Assembly (NCBI RefSeq): GCF_002119685.1
Contig: NZ_CP021108.1
Location: 2,666,001 to 2,730,000, forward strand
Length of the DNA stretch: 64,000 nucleotides
Origin: Bordetella genomosp. 8
GTDB lineage: Bacteria; Pseudomonadota; Gammaproteobacteria; Burkholderiales; Burkholderiaceae_B
Reading direction: 5' to 3'
This document shows positions 10,308 to 19,445 of the stretch, in pieces. How positions within the stretch are numbered: the first letter of the stretch is position 1; the number at the start of each line of letters is the position of its first letter. The translations under genes were made by a program, and so were the position numbers. Under the pieces are notes generated by a model, which had not been told where the DNA came from, made no database searches, and worked only from the letters and a program-made list of their open reading frames with translations.

Positions 10308-11231
10308 ATGCTAGATCCGTCCACCATCGTACTGCTCGTCGTCGTTCTGCTGGCGATCCTCGTCGTCGTGAAGTCCATCGCCATCGTCCCGCAGCAGCAT
10401 GCCTGGGTCGTGGAACGACTGGGCAAGTTCGACCGCGTGCTGTCGCCGGGCGCCGGCTTCGTCATCCCCTTCGTCGAGCGCGTGGCCTACAAGCATTCGC
10501 TCAAGGAAATCCCGCTGGACGTGCCCAGCCAGGTCTGCATCACGCGGGACAACACGCAGCTGCAGGTGGATGGCGTCCTGTATTTCCAGGTCACCGATCC
10601 CATGCGGGCATCCTACGGATCGTCCAACTACATTTCGGCGATCACGCAACTGTCGCAGACCACGCTGCGCTCGGTGATCGGCAAGCTCGAACTGGACCGC
10701 ACCTTCGAGGAACGCGAGTTCATCAACACGACCATCGTCGCGTCGCTGGACGAAGCGGCGTTGAACTGGGGCGTGAAGGTCCTGCGCTACGAAATCAAGG
10801 ACCTGACGCCGCCCAACGAGATCCTGCGCGCCATGCAGGCGCAGATCACCGCCGAGCGCGAAAAGCGCGCGCTGATCGCGGCGTCCGAAGGCCGCCGCCA
10901 GGAGCAGATCAATATCGCCACCGGCGAACGCGAAGCCGCCATCGCGCGGTCCGAAGGCGAAAAGCAGGCGCAGATCAACCAGGCGCAGGGCGAGGCCGCG
11001 GCCGTGCTGGCGATCGCCGAGGCGACGGCGCGCGCGGTGAGCCAGGTGGCCGAATCCATACGGCAGCCCGGGGGCATGGAAGCGGTCAACCTGCGCGTGG
11101 CGGAACGCTATGTCGACGCCTTCGGCAATGTGGCGCAGAAGGGCAACACACTGATCCTGCCGGCCAATCTCGCCGATGTCGGCGGCCTGATCGCATCGGC
11201 GATGTCCATCGTCAAATCCACACAGAGATAA
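10308..11231 (+). CDS. SPFH/stomatin-like membrane protein (QmcA type)
   Basis: The 307-residue protein begins with a membrane anchor (residues about 4-24) and continues with the SPFH/PHB domain (VPQQHAWVVERLGKF). A heptad-rich coiled coil follows around residues 185-250 with many Glu, Gln and Ala. QmcA and stomatins oligomerise in the inner membrane and associate with the FtsH or NfeD-type protease systems. Adjacent NfeD gene supports this role. Length is normal for the family. Confidence 0.93.
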   Translation: MLDPSTIVLLVVVLLAILVVVKSIAIVPQQHAWVVERLGKFDRVLSPGAGFVIPFVERVAYKHSLKEIPLDVPSQVCITRDNTQLQVDGVLYFQVTDPMRASYGSSNYISAITQLSQTTLRSVIGKLELDRTFEEREFINTTIVASLDEAALNWGVKVLRYEIKDLTPPNEILRAMQAQITAEREKRALIAASEGRRQEQINIATGEREAAIARSEGEKQAQINQAQGEAAAVLAIAEATARAVSQVAESIRQPGGMEAVNLRVAERYVDAFGNVAQKGNTLILPANLADVGGLIASAMSIVKSTQR

Positions 11232-11279
11232 GGCTGCATCCGGCGGGTCGTCGCCGGTAGCAGGCACCGCGCGCGATCA

Positions 11280-12425
11280 ATGTCTCCCTCCGTCGTTCTG
11301 CTCATACTCACGGCGCTGACCAATTGCCTGATGCTGGCAGTGCTGGGGTCGCTGGCGCGCAGCGGTATCCGCGGTATCCGCGAATCCATACGCGGCGCCT
11401 CCCTGGTATTCGTTTCGTTGATCGGCTTCGCGGCGCAGGCCGCGCTGCCGCCCATCCTGGGTGTCGTCCTGGCGAATTTCCTGATGGCCGCGGGGGTCGC
11501 CTATTTCTACGCGGCGGTGCTGTTGTTCTTCGGCCGGCCGGTGCCACGGCGCACCCTGGCCTGCGCGGTACTGGCGACTACGCTCGGCATCGTGCTGTTC
11601 TGGTATGTGTGGCGCGACACCAATACCCGCATCCTGATCGTTTCCATCCTGCATTGCGCGCTGATGGCGTGCATCGCGCGGGCCATCCAGCGGAACCGGC
11701 CCCGCAACCGGCCGGGCTACCCCTACGTATTCGCCTTGTCCGTGGCGTGGTTCGAATCGGTCGGCCACGGCCTGCGCGGGCTGATCTACGGCGTGCGCTG
11801 GGAAGTGATGCCCACGCTGGCGACGGACACGCCCCTGCACCTGCTGTTCCTGTCCATCGGCGTGCTGGTGGTGCCCAGCCTGACGCTGGGCATGGTGCTG
11901 ATGGTGCATGACCGCATGCTGGAAGAGCGCGAAAGCGAAGCCAATACCGATTCCCTGACGGGCGTGCTGTCGCGCAAGGCGTGGTGGCTGCTGGCGGAGA
12001 AGACCGTGGCGCGGGCGACGCGGGCGGACCAGCGGCTGTCCTTGCTGATGCTGGACATCGACCGGTTCAAGGACATCAACGATACGCACGGACATGCCCA
12101 TGGCGATGCCGTCCTGAAGCACTTCGGCGCGCTGGCGTCCACCGCCTTGCGGCAGGAAGACCTGTTGGGACGCCTGGGCGGCGAAGAGTTCGCCGTGCTG
12201 TTCCCCGATACCCGTATCGATGCCGCCGCGTTCGCCACGAATCGCCTGCAGGAGGCCATCCGCGCCAACGGCTGCGCGCCCGGCGGGGTCACGATACCCT
12301 ATACCTTCAGCGGCGGGCTGGTGGAATGGGACGGCGAGGAAAGCATGGAAGCCCTGGTGCAGCGCGCCGACCGCGCGCTGTACGCGGCCAAGCTGGACGG
12401 TCGCGACAGGGTGGTGGTCAGGTAG
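11280..12425 (+). CDS. Membrane-bound diguanylate cyclase (GGDEF)
   Basis: The 381-residue protein has about six transmembrane helices in residues 1-205 and a cytoplasmic GGDEF domain from about 220 to the end. The active site reads GGEEF, with substrate residues in MLDIDRFKDINDTHGHAHGD. A RxxD (RQED) sits five residues before GGEEF, the position of the inhibitory I-site, so product feedback by cyclic di-GMP is likely. The membrane sensor is of no named MASE type that I can recognise. Confidence 0.92.
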   Translation: MSPSVVLLILTALTNCLMLAVLGSLARSGIRGIRESIRGASLVFVSLIGFAAQAALPPILGVVLANFLMAAGVAYFYAAVLLFFGRPVPRRTLACAVLATTLGIVLFWYVWRDTNTRILIVSILHCALMACIARAIQRNRPRNRPGYPYVFALSVAWFESVGHGLRGLIYGVRWEVMPTLATDTPLHLLFLSIGVLVVPSLTLGMVLMVHDRMLEERESEANTDSLTGVLSRKAWWLLAEKTVARATRADQRLSLLMLDIDRFKDINDTHGHAHGDAVLKHFGALASTALRQEDLLGRLGGEEFAVLFPDTRIDAAAFATNRLQEAIRANGCAPGGVTIPYTFSGGLVEWDGEESMEALVQRADRALYAAKLDGRDRVVVR

Positions 12426-12449
12426 GTCAGGGGTAGGTCGGGCGATGGG

Positions 12450-12920
12450 TCAGGCGTCGTCGCGCCGCGAGGCGCGCGTGTCGTGCTTCATCAGCCGTTC
12501 TTTTTCGCGGGCCCAGTCCTTGTCGCGCGCGGTATCGCGCTTGTCGTGCAACTTCTTGCCACGTCCCAGCGCGAAGTCCAGTTTCACCCGTCCGGCCTTG
12601 TAGTGCAGGTTCAGCGGCACCAGGGTATAGCCGCGCTGTTCCACCTTGCCGATCAGCTTGCTGATTTCCTCGCTGTGCAGCAGCAGCTTGCGTGTGCGCG
12701 CGGCGTCGGGATGGATGTGGGTGGACGCGGTGGGCAGCGGGCTGACGTGCATGCCCAGGATGAACAGCTCGCCATCGCGCACGATGACGTAGCTTTCGTT
12801 CAGCTGCACGCGGCCTTCGCGTATGGCCTTCACTTCCCAACCCTGCAGGACCAAGCCGGCCTCGAAGCGGTCTTCGATGAAGTATTCGTGTGACGCTTTC
12901 CGGTTTTCTACGATGCTCAT
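12450..12920 (-). CDS. smpB: SsrA-binding protein SmpB
   Basis: The 156-residue RNA-binding protein delivers tmRNA to stalled ribosomes for trans-translation. The N-terminal [18 protein letters not shown] segment and the C-terminal basic tail with [14 protein letters not shown] are family signatures. No ssrA gene is visible in the window. It is divergent from the RatA-RnfH pair, the common betaproteobacterial arrangement. Confidence 0.97.
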   Translation of the reverse strand: MSIVENRKASHEYFIEDRFEAGLVLQGWEVKAIREGRVQLNESYVIVRDGELFILGMHVSPLPTASTHIHPDAARTRKLLLHSEEISKLIGKVEQRGYTLVPLNLHYKAGRVKLDFALGRGKKLHDKRDTARDKDWAREKERLMKHDTRASRRDDA

Positions 12921-13025
12921 TTGGACTCACGCCTGGTTCGGACCGCCCGCTGTTCAGACCCGCCGGGCGGCGTCGTCGGCGTATAGCCGGTAAAATCTTG
13001 CCATTCTAGCGATTTGCGACCGCCG

Positions 13026-13460
13026 ATGCACAAAGTCCAGCGTTCCGTTCTTGTCCCTTACAGCGATGCCCAGATGTTCCAGCTGGTGGCTGGCGTCGAA
13101 CATTATCCCGAGTTCATGCCGTGGTGCGGCGGCGCGGAAGTGCTGTCCCGGGACGAGCACGGCATGCAGGCGTCCATCGTCATCAGTTTCGCGGGCATCA
13201 AGCAGCGTTTCACCACGCGCAATACCCATCAGTTTCCGCATCGCATCGATCTCGAACTGGTCGATGGCCCTTTTTCGATGCTGGTGGGCCACTGGGAATT
13301 CCAGGCCCTGGCGGCCGATGCCTGCAAGGTGCTCTTCACCATGGAGTACGAGTTTTCCAGCCGTCCGCTGGAACTGGTCGTGGGACCGGTATTCAACCGT
13401 ATCGCGACCAGCTTCATCGATTCTTTCACCAAGCGCGCCCAGAGCGTTTATGGGGAATGA
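13026..13460 (+). CDS. RatA-type START-domain (ubiquinone-binding Coq10-like) protein
   Basis: The 144-residue protein is a polyketide cyclase / START-like domain (PF03364). Early conserved residues YPEFMPWC and the late LVVGPVFNRIATSFIDSFTKRA helix define the Coq10/RatA group. RatA was described in E. coli as inhibiting ribosome subunit joining, but the family is homologous to mitochondrial Coq10, so a ubiquinone-related role is as likely. ATG 13026 matches family N-termini. The gene overlaps the following rnfH-like gene by 11 bases. Confidence 0.9.
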   Translation: MHKVQRSVLVPYSDAQMFQLVAGVEHYPEFMPWCGGAEVLSRDEHGMQASIVISFAGIKQRFTTRNTHQFPHRIDLELVDGPFSMLVGHWEFQALAADACKVLFTMEYEFSSRPLELVVGPVFNRIATSFIDSFTKRAQSVYGE

Positions 13461-13788
13461 GTCCACGCTGACGGTCTGGGTGTGCCACGCCCGGCCGCAT
13501 GCGGCCTGGCAGCGCGAGCTGCGCTTGCCCGCCGGCGCCACGGCGCGCGATGCCATCGCGGCCAGCGGCTTCGCGGAGGCGTTTCCCGCCATCGATCCCT
13601 GGACAGCCGGCGTCGGTGTGTTCGGCCGCGCCGTCCAGCCTGCCCAGCCTTTGCGCGACGGCGATCGCGTGGAGGTCTATCGACCCCTGGTGTTCGATCC
13701 CATGGAATCCCGTCGCCGGCGGGCGGCGCACAAGGCACGTGGCGGCAAGGCGGCGCGGCCGCCGCGCACGCCGAAAGCACCGCGCTGA
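13450..13788 (+). CDS. RnfH family ubiquitin-like protein
   Basis: The 112-residue product has the beta-grasp fold of the RnfH/UPF0125 family, with the signature AFPAIDPW-x-GVGVFGR and DGDRVEVYRPL followed by DP and a basic tail. Its function is unknown; RnfH is named from an association with rnf electron-transport clusters and is usually paired with RatA. It starts inside ratA, suggesting coupled translation. Confidence 0.88.
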   Translation: MGNESTLTVWVCHARPHAAWQRELRLPAGATARDAIAASGFAEAFPAIDPWTAGVGVFGRAVQPAQPLRDGDRVEVYRPLVFDPMESRRRRAAHKARGGKAARPPRTPKAPR

Positions 13789-13819
13789 TCTCCGGCAAGG
13801 CCTTGTCACGGTGTTTCCG

Positions 13820-13835
13820 TTTACGTTAACGTAAA
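13820..13835. promoter_or_regulatory. Perfect 16-bp palindrome, probable operator of the valine-degradation operon
   Basis: TTTACGTTAACGTAAA is fully self-complementary and lies 99 bases before the acyl-CoA dehydrogenase start. Its form resembles, from memory, the site described for LiuR, a MerR-family repressor of branched-chain amino acid catabolism in Proteobacteria. A LiuR gene is not in the window, so the assignment is inference from sequence form and gene content. Confidence 0.6.
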
Positions 13836-13934
13836 ACATCGACCGTAAAGGATCGACAATCGCCCGGCAGCCGGGGCGCGCCTGTGATCCAGCGCGCCGG
13901 CAGGCACGCCGGGGCACCTGGAGGAGACCGGAAC

Positions 13935-15089
13935 ATGGACATGGACTTGAGCGACGATCAGCAGGCCTTCGCGCAGGCGGCGCGCGAATTCGCCCAGGGC
14001 GAACTCGCGCCGCACGCGGCGGCTTGGGACGCCGAAGGCATATTCCCCAAGCAGACCTTCCACCGCGCGGGCGAGTTGGGCTTCTGTGGCATGTATGCGC
14101 CGCAGGAGATCGGCGGCCTGGGCCTGCCGCGACTGGATGCCACGCTCGTCTTCGAGGAAATGGCGGCGGTCGATCCGTCCACCACGGCCTTCCTGACCAT
14201 CCACAACATGGCCGCATGGATGCTGGGCACCTGGGGCGGCCCGGCGCTGCGCGAAACCTGGGGGCCCCGTTTGTCTTCCGGCAGCCATCTGGCTTCCTAC
14301 TGCCTGACGGAGCCCGGCTCGGGCTCGGACGCCGCATCGCTGCGCACGCGTGCCGACCAGGATGGCGCGGACTATGTCCTGAACGGTTCCAAGGCCTTTA
14401 TTTCAGGCGGCGGCGACACCGACCTGCTGATCGTCATGGCGCGCACCGGGGGCGCTGGCGCCGGCGGGGTGAGCGCCTTTGCCGTGCCTGCCGACAGCGA
14501 CGGCATCACCTATGGGCGCAAGGAAGACAAGATGGGCTGGAACAGCCAGTCCACGCGGGCGATTGCCTTTGAAAACGTGCGGGTGCCGGCGGCGAACATG
14601 CTCGGCGAACCGGGGCAGGGCTTCAAGATCGCCATGCGCGGCCTGGATGGCGGGCGCATCAATATCGCGACGTGCTCGGTGGGGGCGGCGCAAGGCGCGC
14701 TGGACGCGGCACGCCTCTACATGCGTGAGCGGCGCCAGTTCGGCGCGCCCTTGGCCGATTTCCAGGCCTTGCAGTTCAAGCTGGCCGACATGGCGACGCA
14801 TCTGGTGGCCGCGCGCCAGATGGTGCGCCTGGCGGCCTGCAAGCTGGATGGCGGATCGCCGGATGCCGGCGCGTACTGCGCGATGGCCAAGCGCTTCGCC
14901 ACCGACATGGGTTTCCAGATATGCCTGGATGCGCAACAGATCCACGGCGGCTACGGCTATCTGAAGGACTACCCATTGGAACGGCTGGTGCGCGATACTC
15001 GCGTACATCAGATACTGGAAGGCACGAACGAGATCATGCGCGTGATCGTCGCCCGCCAGTTGTTGGAGAAAGGAGCAGATCTGCGATGA
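13935..15089 (+). CDS. Acyl-CoA dehydrogenase, probable isobutyryl-CoA dehydrogenase
   Basis: The 384-residue flavoprotein belongs to the acyl-CoA dehydrogenase family (N-terminal helical, middle beta, C-terminal helical domains). CLTEPGSGSDAASL is the FAD-binding family signature, and the catalytic Glu is in ILEGTNEIMR (residue about 362). Valine-specific function is inferred from the two following genes, a 3-hydroxyisobutyryl-CoA hydrolase-like protein and mmsB, which complete consecutive steps of valine breakdown. A strong GGAGGAGA site at 13920-13927 supports the start. The stop overlaps the next ATG by 3 bases (ATGA). Confidence 0.9.
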   Translation: MDMDLSDDQQAFAQAAREFAQGELAPHAAAWDAEGIFPKQTFHRAGELGFCGMYAPQEIGGLGLPRLDATLVFEEMAAVDPSTTAFLTIHNMAAWMLGTWGGPALRETWGPRLSSGSHLASYCLTEPGSGSDAASLRTRADQDGADYVLNGSKAFISGGGDTDLLIVMARTGGAGAGGVSAFAVPADSDGITYGRKEDKMGWNSQSTRAIAFENVRVPAANMLGEPGQGFKIAMRGLDGGRINIATCSVGAAQGALDAARLYMRERRQFGAPLADFQALQFKLADMATHLVAARQMVRLAACKLDGGSPDAGAYCAMAKRFATDMGFQICLDAQQIHGGYGYLKDYPLERLVRDTRVHQILEGTNEIMRVIVARQLLEKGADLR

Positions 15090-16267
15090 ACCAGCCCGTG
15101 CTTTTCGAGGAACGTCCAACCGCGAACGGGATGCGTATCGGCGTGGCCACGTTGAATGCGCCACAGACTTTGAATGGCCTGTCGCTCGACATGGCGCGCA
15201 TGCTCGATGAAAGGCTGCGCGCCTGGGCGGTGGATCCGGGCCTGGCGGTGGTCGTGCTGCAGGGCGCCGGCGACAAGGCGTTCTGCGCGGGCGGCGACCT
15301 GCACGGGCTGTATCGCAGCATGCGCGAAGCCCCGCCCGGCAACCCATGGTCCAACCGCTACGCCCGCGATTTCTTCGAAACCGAATATCGGCTGGACTAT
15401 CGCATCCATACCTACCCGAAGCCGGTCCTGTGCTGGGGCAATGGCTTCGTGATGGGCGGCGGCATCGGCCTGATGATGGGCGCCAGCCATCGCGTGGTCA
15501 GCGAGACCTCCAGGCTGGCCATGCCGGAAATCAGCATCGGCCTGTTCCCGGACGTCGGTGGCAGCTGGCTGCTCAATCGCATGCCGGGTAGCACCGGGGT
15601 CTTCCTGGCGCTGACCGGCGCCCAGCTGAACGCCGCCGATGCGTTCTTCACCGGCCTGGCGGATTTCCACGTGCGGCAGGCGGATTGGCCAGGCCTGCTG
15701 GAGCGCCTGCTGGAGCTGCCCTGGGCGGGCAGCGGGGTCGGCATCGATACCGACGAAGAGGCCCCGGCATTCGCCCCGCGCTCCATGAACGACGGCCTGC
15801 TGCGGCAGGCGCTGGTCGCGCTGGAGCCGTCGCAGGGCCTGGAGCCCGGTCCCTTGAAGCAGCATTCCTTCCAGATCAACAACCTGTGCTCGGGCACGGA
15901 CCTGCTGGACATCCACGAGAACATCGCCTCGCTGGCGCAGCACGACGACCCCTGGCTGTCGAAGGCGGCGCGCACCATGCTGGCGGGGTCGCCGGGGACG
16001 GCGCGGCTGGCGTTCACGCTGCTGCTGCGCATGCGGCAACGCTCGCTGGAGGACGTGTTCCGCGCGGAATACGTCGCCGCGCTGCAGGCCACCGCGCATG
16101 GCGATTTCGCCGAGGGCATACGCGCCTTGCTGATCGACAAGGACCGCAAGCCGCGCTGGAATCCCGCCACCATCGAGGCCGCGGACAAGCAATGGGTGCT
16201 CAAGTTCTTCGATGAGCCCTGGCCGGAAGGCCAGGCGCATCCGCTGGCGGACCTGGGCGCCGCCTGA
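15086..16267 (+). CDS. 3-hydroxyisobutyryl-CoA hydrolase / enoyl-CoA hydratase-isomerase family protein
   Basis: The 393-residue crotonase-fold protein matches 3-hydroxyisobutyryl-CoA hydrolase in length; simple enoyl-CoA hydratases are about 260. The CoA-binding FCAGGDLHGLY, the oxyanion-hole FVMGGGIGLMMGA and the EISIGLFPDVGGSW segment are those of the hydrolase group. It would release CoA from 3-hydroxyisobutyryl-CoA so that MmsB, encoded next, can oxidise the free acid. A methacrylyl-CoA hydratase is not in the window and must be elsewhere. Confidence 0.87.
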   Translation: MNQPVLFEERPTANGMRIGVATLNAPQTLNGLSLDMARMLDERLRAWAVDPGLAVVVLQGAGDKAFCAGGDLHGLYRSMREAPPGNPWSNRYARDFFETEYRLDYRIHTYPKPVLCWGNGFVMGGGIGLMMGASHRVVSETSRLAMPEISIGLFPDVGGSWLLNRMPGSTGVFLALTGAQLNAADAFFTGLADFHVRQADWPGLLERLLELPWAGSGVGIDTDEEAPAFAPRSMNDGLLRQALVALEPSQGLEPGPLKQHSFQINNLCSGTDLLDIHENIASLAQHDDPWLSKAARTMLAGSPGTARLAFTLLLRMRQRSLEDVFRAEYVAALQATAHGDFAEGIRALLIDKDRKPRWNPATIEAADKQWVLKFFDEPWPEGQAHPLADLGAA

Positions 16268-16390
16268 CGGCGCTGCCCGCGGCGCGCGCGCCGGCATCAC
16301 CTGCTTTTCGCACCGCGGGCCAGCCACGAGCCGGCGCGCGACATCACAGGGCGGCGGCATGTCCCGCCGGCCGACAATGAGGAGACAGCC

Positions 16391-17275
16391 GTGAGCAAGA
16401 TCGCATTCATCGGGTTGGGCAACATGGGCGCGCCGATGGCCTCGAACCTGGCCAGGGCGGGCCATGCGCTGGCCGTCCACGACCTGGTGCCCGCCAGCGT
16501 CGCCAGGCTGGCGGAAGCGGGCGCCCGCGCGGCGGCGTCGGCGCACGACGCGGTCGCCGGGGCAGACATCGTCATCACCATGCTGCCGGCCAGCCGCCAT
16601 GTCGAGGGCCTGTATCTGGGCGACGATCTGCTCGCCCATATCGACACCCGCGCGCTGGTGATCGAATGCAGCACCATCGCGCCGGAGTCGGCGCGCAAGG
16701 TGGCGGCGGCGGCGCAGGCGCGCGGCATCGCCATGCTGGATGCGCCGGTGTCCGGCGGCACGGCCGGCGCGGCGGCCGGCACGCTGACCTTCATTGTCGG
16801 CGGCGAAGCCGATGCCCTGGCGCGCGCGCGGCCCGTGCTGGAGCAGATGGGCAAGAATATCTTCCACGCCGGACCGGCCGGCGCGGGGCAGGTGGCCAAG
16901 ATCTGCAACAACATGCTGCTCGGCGTGCTGATGGCCGGCACCGCCGAAGCCTTGGCGCTGGGCGTGGCCAACGGCCTGGACCCGAAGGTGCTTTCCGATA
17001 TCGTCGCCAAGAGCTCGGGCCGCAACTGGGCGACCGAGCTGTACAACCCCTGGCCGGGGGTGATGGAGCATGCGCCCGCGTCCAAGGGCTATGCGGGCGG
17101 TTTCGGCAGCGACCTCATGCTCAAGGACCTGGGCCTGGCGGGCGAGGCCGCACAGGCGACGCGCTCGTCGATACCCCTGGGCGCGCTGGCCCGCAACCTG
17201 TATGCGATGCATGGCGCGGCGGGGCACGGCGGACTGGATTTTTCCAGCATCCTGAAGCTGTACAAGCCCGATTGA
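16391..17275 (+). CDS. mmsB: 3-hydroxyisobutyrate dehydrogenase
   Basis: The 294-residue NAD-dependent beta-hydroxyacid dehydrogenase oxidises 3-hydroxyisobutyrate to methylmalonate semialdehyde. It shows the Rossmann FIGLGNMGAPMASNLARAGH motif, the substrate motif DAPVSGGTAGAAAGTL and the catalytic-lysine helix GAGQVAKICNNMLLG. The start is GTG at 16391 behind a GAGGAGA site. It is last in the valine operon; a 123-base gap separates it from the hydrolase gene. Confidence 0.93.
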   Translation: MSKIAFIGLGNMGAPMASNLARAGHALAVHDLVPASVARLAEAGARAAASAHDAVAGADIVITMLPASRHVEGLYLGDDLLAHIDTRALVIECSTIAPESARKVAAAAQARGIAMLDAPVSGGTAGAAAGTLTFIVGGEADALARARPVLEQMGKNIFHAGPAGAGQVAKICNNMLLGVLMAGTAEALALGVANGLDPKVLSDIVAKSSGRNWATELYNPWPGVMEHAPASKGYAGGFGSDLMLKDLGLAGEAAQATRSSIPLGALARNLYAMHGAAGHGGLDFSSILKLYKPD

Positions 17276-17301
17276 ATCCATACGGGTACTATCTCGGCGA
17301 T

Positions 17302-17359
17302 CCGTCCTTGGGCTGACCGGCCATCCATGCGCGATGGCCCATTGCGGACGGTTTTTATT
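17302..17359 (+). terminator. Candidate intrinsic terminator after mmsB
   Basis: An outer 6-bp stem (CCGTCC 17302-17307 with GGACGG 17346-17351) encloses an inner perfect 7-bp hairpin (17319-17325 with 17333-17339). It is followed directly by TTTTTATT. The position, 27 bases past the mmsB stop, fits the end of the valine operon. The outer stem is short, so confidence is moderate. Confidence 0.5.
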
Positions 17360-17381
17360 CGCATCGATCGTCCGAGGTAGC

Positions 17382-18074
17382 ATGCCGGCTCCGCAACATC
17401 ATCGTATTCATCGCACCGGGTGGCTGCGCGCCGCCGTATTGGGCGCCAACGACGGCATCGTCTCGACCGCCAGCCTGATCGCCGGGGTGGCGGCCGCGCA
17501 GGGCAGCCATGGCGCCATCCTGACGGCGGGGCTGGCGGGGCTGGTGGCAGGCGCGCTTTCCATGGCGGCCGGCGAATACGTATCGGTGAAGTCGCAGTCG
17601 GATATCGAAAGCGCCGATCTCAAGCTGGAGCAGAATGCGTTGCTGCGCAATTCGGCGGTGGAGCTGCAGGAGCTCACCGACATCTACGTGAATCGCGGAG
17701 TGCCGCCCGGCCTGGCCCTGCAGGTGGCGCGGGCCTTGACCGCGCACGATGCGCTGGACGCCCATGCGCGCGACGAACTGGGGATCTCGACGAATTCGCG
17801 TGCTCGCCCGTTGCAGGCGGCCGTCGCATCGGCGCTCAGTTTCGCGACCGGCGCCGCGTTGCCGCTGGTGCTGGCCGTGCTGACGCCCCAGGCCGAGTGG
17901 CGGTTGCCAGTGGTGGGAATCGGCTCGGTCGCCTGCCTGGCCGCGCTGGGCGCCGTGGCCGCGTGGGCGGGCGGCGCGCCGAAAGGGAAGGCGGTGGCGC
18001 GGGTCGTGCTGCTGGGCGCGGCGGCCATCATCCTGACGGCTGGTGTGGGATCGCTGTTCGGCGTGGCGGGCTGA
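17382..18074 (+). CDS. VIT/CCC1 family protein (Fe2+/Mn2+ transporter family)
   Basis: The 230-residue membrane protein has the VIT1 family pattern. An N-terminal helix holds VLGANDGIVSTASLIAGV, a second holds MAAGEYVSVKSQSDIESADL, then a soluble helical insert (about residues 70-140), then three C-terminal transmembrane helices. Relatives move ferrous iron or manganese out of the cytosol. ATG 17382 follows a GAGGTAG site; an upstream ATG at 17334 lacks one and overlaps the terminator-like structure. Confidence 0.88.
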   Translation: MPAPQHHRIHRTGWLRAAVLGANDGIVSTASLIAGVAAAQGSHGAILTAGLAGLVAGALSMAAGEYVSVKSQSDIESADLKLEQNALLRNSAVELQELTDIYVNRGVPPGLALQVARALTAHDALDAHARDELGISTNSRARPLQAAVASALSFATGAALPLVLAVLTPQAEWRLPVVGIGSVACLAALGAVAAWAGGAPKGKAVARVVLLGAAAIILTAGVGSLFGVAG

Positions 18075-18095
18075 GACGGCCCTGGCCCTGGCTAT

Positions 18096-18148
18096 CTGTC
18101 ACTGGTTCGCCAGGATTTGATGATATTGGGGAATACACCCAGTGACAG
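18096..18148. promoter_or_regulatory. 10-bp inverted repeat upstream of the liv operon
   Basis: CTGTCACTGG (18096-18105) and its exact reverse complement CCAGTGACAG (18139-18148) flank a 33-base spacer, just after the VIT gene and about 135 bases before the liv binding-protein gene. It could be a stem in the liv leader, a terminator for the VIT gene, or a two-site operator. The sequence does not decide between these. Confidence 0.4.
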
Positions 18149-18283
18149 CCTGAATGCCAGCTTTCAGAATACGCGCCACATCGTGGTTTGCCCAAGAAGC
18201 CGGTGATGCACGATACGCCCCGGAACATCCTTCCGTACGGCTGCCACGTGCAGAGCCGCTCAACCCTAGCGGAGATCTCTCGC

Positions 18284-19399
18284 ATGACTATGCTGCAACG
18301 CCTTACCCCGATCGCGCTCACGCTGGGGGCGCTGACGCTCGCCGCCGCAGCGCATGCCGCCGATACCATCAAGATCGGTATTCCCCAGCCCATGACGGGT
18401 CCCAATACCCAGTACGGCGATCAGATCCAGGCGGGCGCGCTGACTGCCATCGAAACCATCAATGCCAAGGGTGGCGTCAAAGGTAAAAAACTCGAACCCA
18501 TCCTGATCGACGACGGCTGCGAGCCCAAGCAGGCCGTGCCTGCCGCCAACCGCGTCGTCAATTCCGGCGCCAAGTTCGCCGTGGCGCACGCATGCTCGGG
18601 CGTGACGGTACCCGCCGTGAATGTCTACGAGCAGGAACATATCGTCGGCATCACCCCCGGCGCGACCTCGCCGCTGGTCACCGATACCATCAAGCCGCAT
18701 TATTTCTTCCGCACCATCGGCCGCGATGACCAACAGGGTCCGTACGCCGCCAACTACATCGCGAAGACCGTCAAGCCGACCAAGGTCGCGGTGCTGCACG
18801 ACAAGCAGACCTACGGTTCCGGCGTTGCCACGCAGGTGCGCGATACGCTCAAGAAAGACGGCGTGAACGTCGTGATGTTCGAAGGCATCAACGTCGGCGA
18901 CAGCGACTACTCGGCCGTGATCACCAAGCTGAAGTCGGCGGGGGTGGATTTCGTCTACTTCGGCGGCTACCACCCCGAACTGGGCCTGCTGCTGCGCCAA
19001 TCGCGCGAGCAGGGCTTGAACGTGCAGTTCATGGGACCGGAAGGCACTGCCAACCAGGATCTCGTGGCGATCGCCGGTCCGGCCATTGAAGGCCTGCTGG
19101 TGACGCTGCCGTCCGACTTCACCAAGCTGCCCGGCAACGAAGGCATCGTCAAGGCCTTCCATGACAAGAAACGCGATCCGGATGGCGCCTTCCAGATGCC
19201 GGCCTATGCCGCCGTGCAGATACTCGCCGACAGCATCAACGCGGTGGGCGAGGATCCGACCAAGGTAGCCGACTATATGCATCAACACTCTTTCAACACT
19301 GCCATCGGCAAGGTCGAATACGATGCGAAGGGCGATTTGAAAAATTTCGAATTTGCGGTTTTCAAGTGGGATAAGAACGGCAAGAAAACCCAGCTGTAA
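18284..19399 (+). CDS. Branched-chain amino acid ABC transporter substrate-binding protein (LivK/LivJ type)
   Basis: The 371-residue periplasmic protein begins with a Sec signal peptide that ends at AHA before ADTIKIG (cleavage after about residue 25). The mature protein is a type I binding protein with the GPNTQYGDQIQAGALTAIE segment near its N-terminus. It captures leucine, isoleucine, valine or related amino acids and hands them to LivHM. GGAGA at 18271-18275 precedes the ATG. A hairpin follows it before livH. Confidence 0.95.
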   Translation: MTMLQRLTPIALTLGALTLAAAAHAADTIKIGIPQPMTGPNTQYGDQIQAGALTAIETINAKGGVKGKKLEPILIDDGCEPKQAVPAANRVVNSGAKFAVAHACSGVTVPAVNVYEQEHIVGITPGATSPLVTDTIKPHYFFRTIGRDDQQGPYAANYIAKTVKPTKVAVLHDKQTYGSGVATQVRDTLKKDGVNVVMFEGINVGDSDYSAVITKLKSAGVDFVYFGGYHPELGLLLRQSREQGLNVQFMGPEGTANQDLVAIAGPAIEGLLVTLPSDFTKLPGNEGIVKAFHDKKRDPDGAFQMPAYAAVQILADSINAVGEDPTKVADYMHQHSFNTAIGKVEYDAKGDLKNFEFAVFKWDKNGKKTQL

Positions 19400-19445
19400 T
19401 GGCGACTGCCCCATGCCAGGGGCCTCAATTCGAACGCCCAGGTTT

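Noticed and set aside
13026..13788. RatA/RnfH pair as a toxin-antitoxin system
   Set aside because: The pair is widespread and housekeeping-like, RatA is a Coq10/START homolog, and there is no autoregulatory DNA-binding partner. It was annotated by fold, not as a TA module.
15008..17383. A very long minus-strand open frame across the valine-degradation genes
   Set aside because: It is antisense to three well-supported genes. Its composition is the Arg/Ala/Gln/His-rich pattern produced by the opposite strand of GC-rich codons, and it has no recognisable motif.
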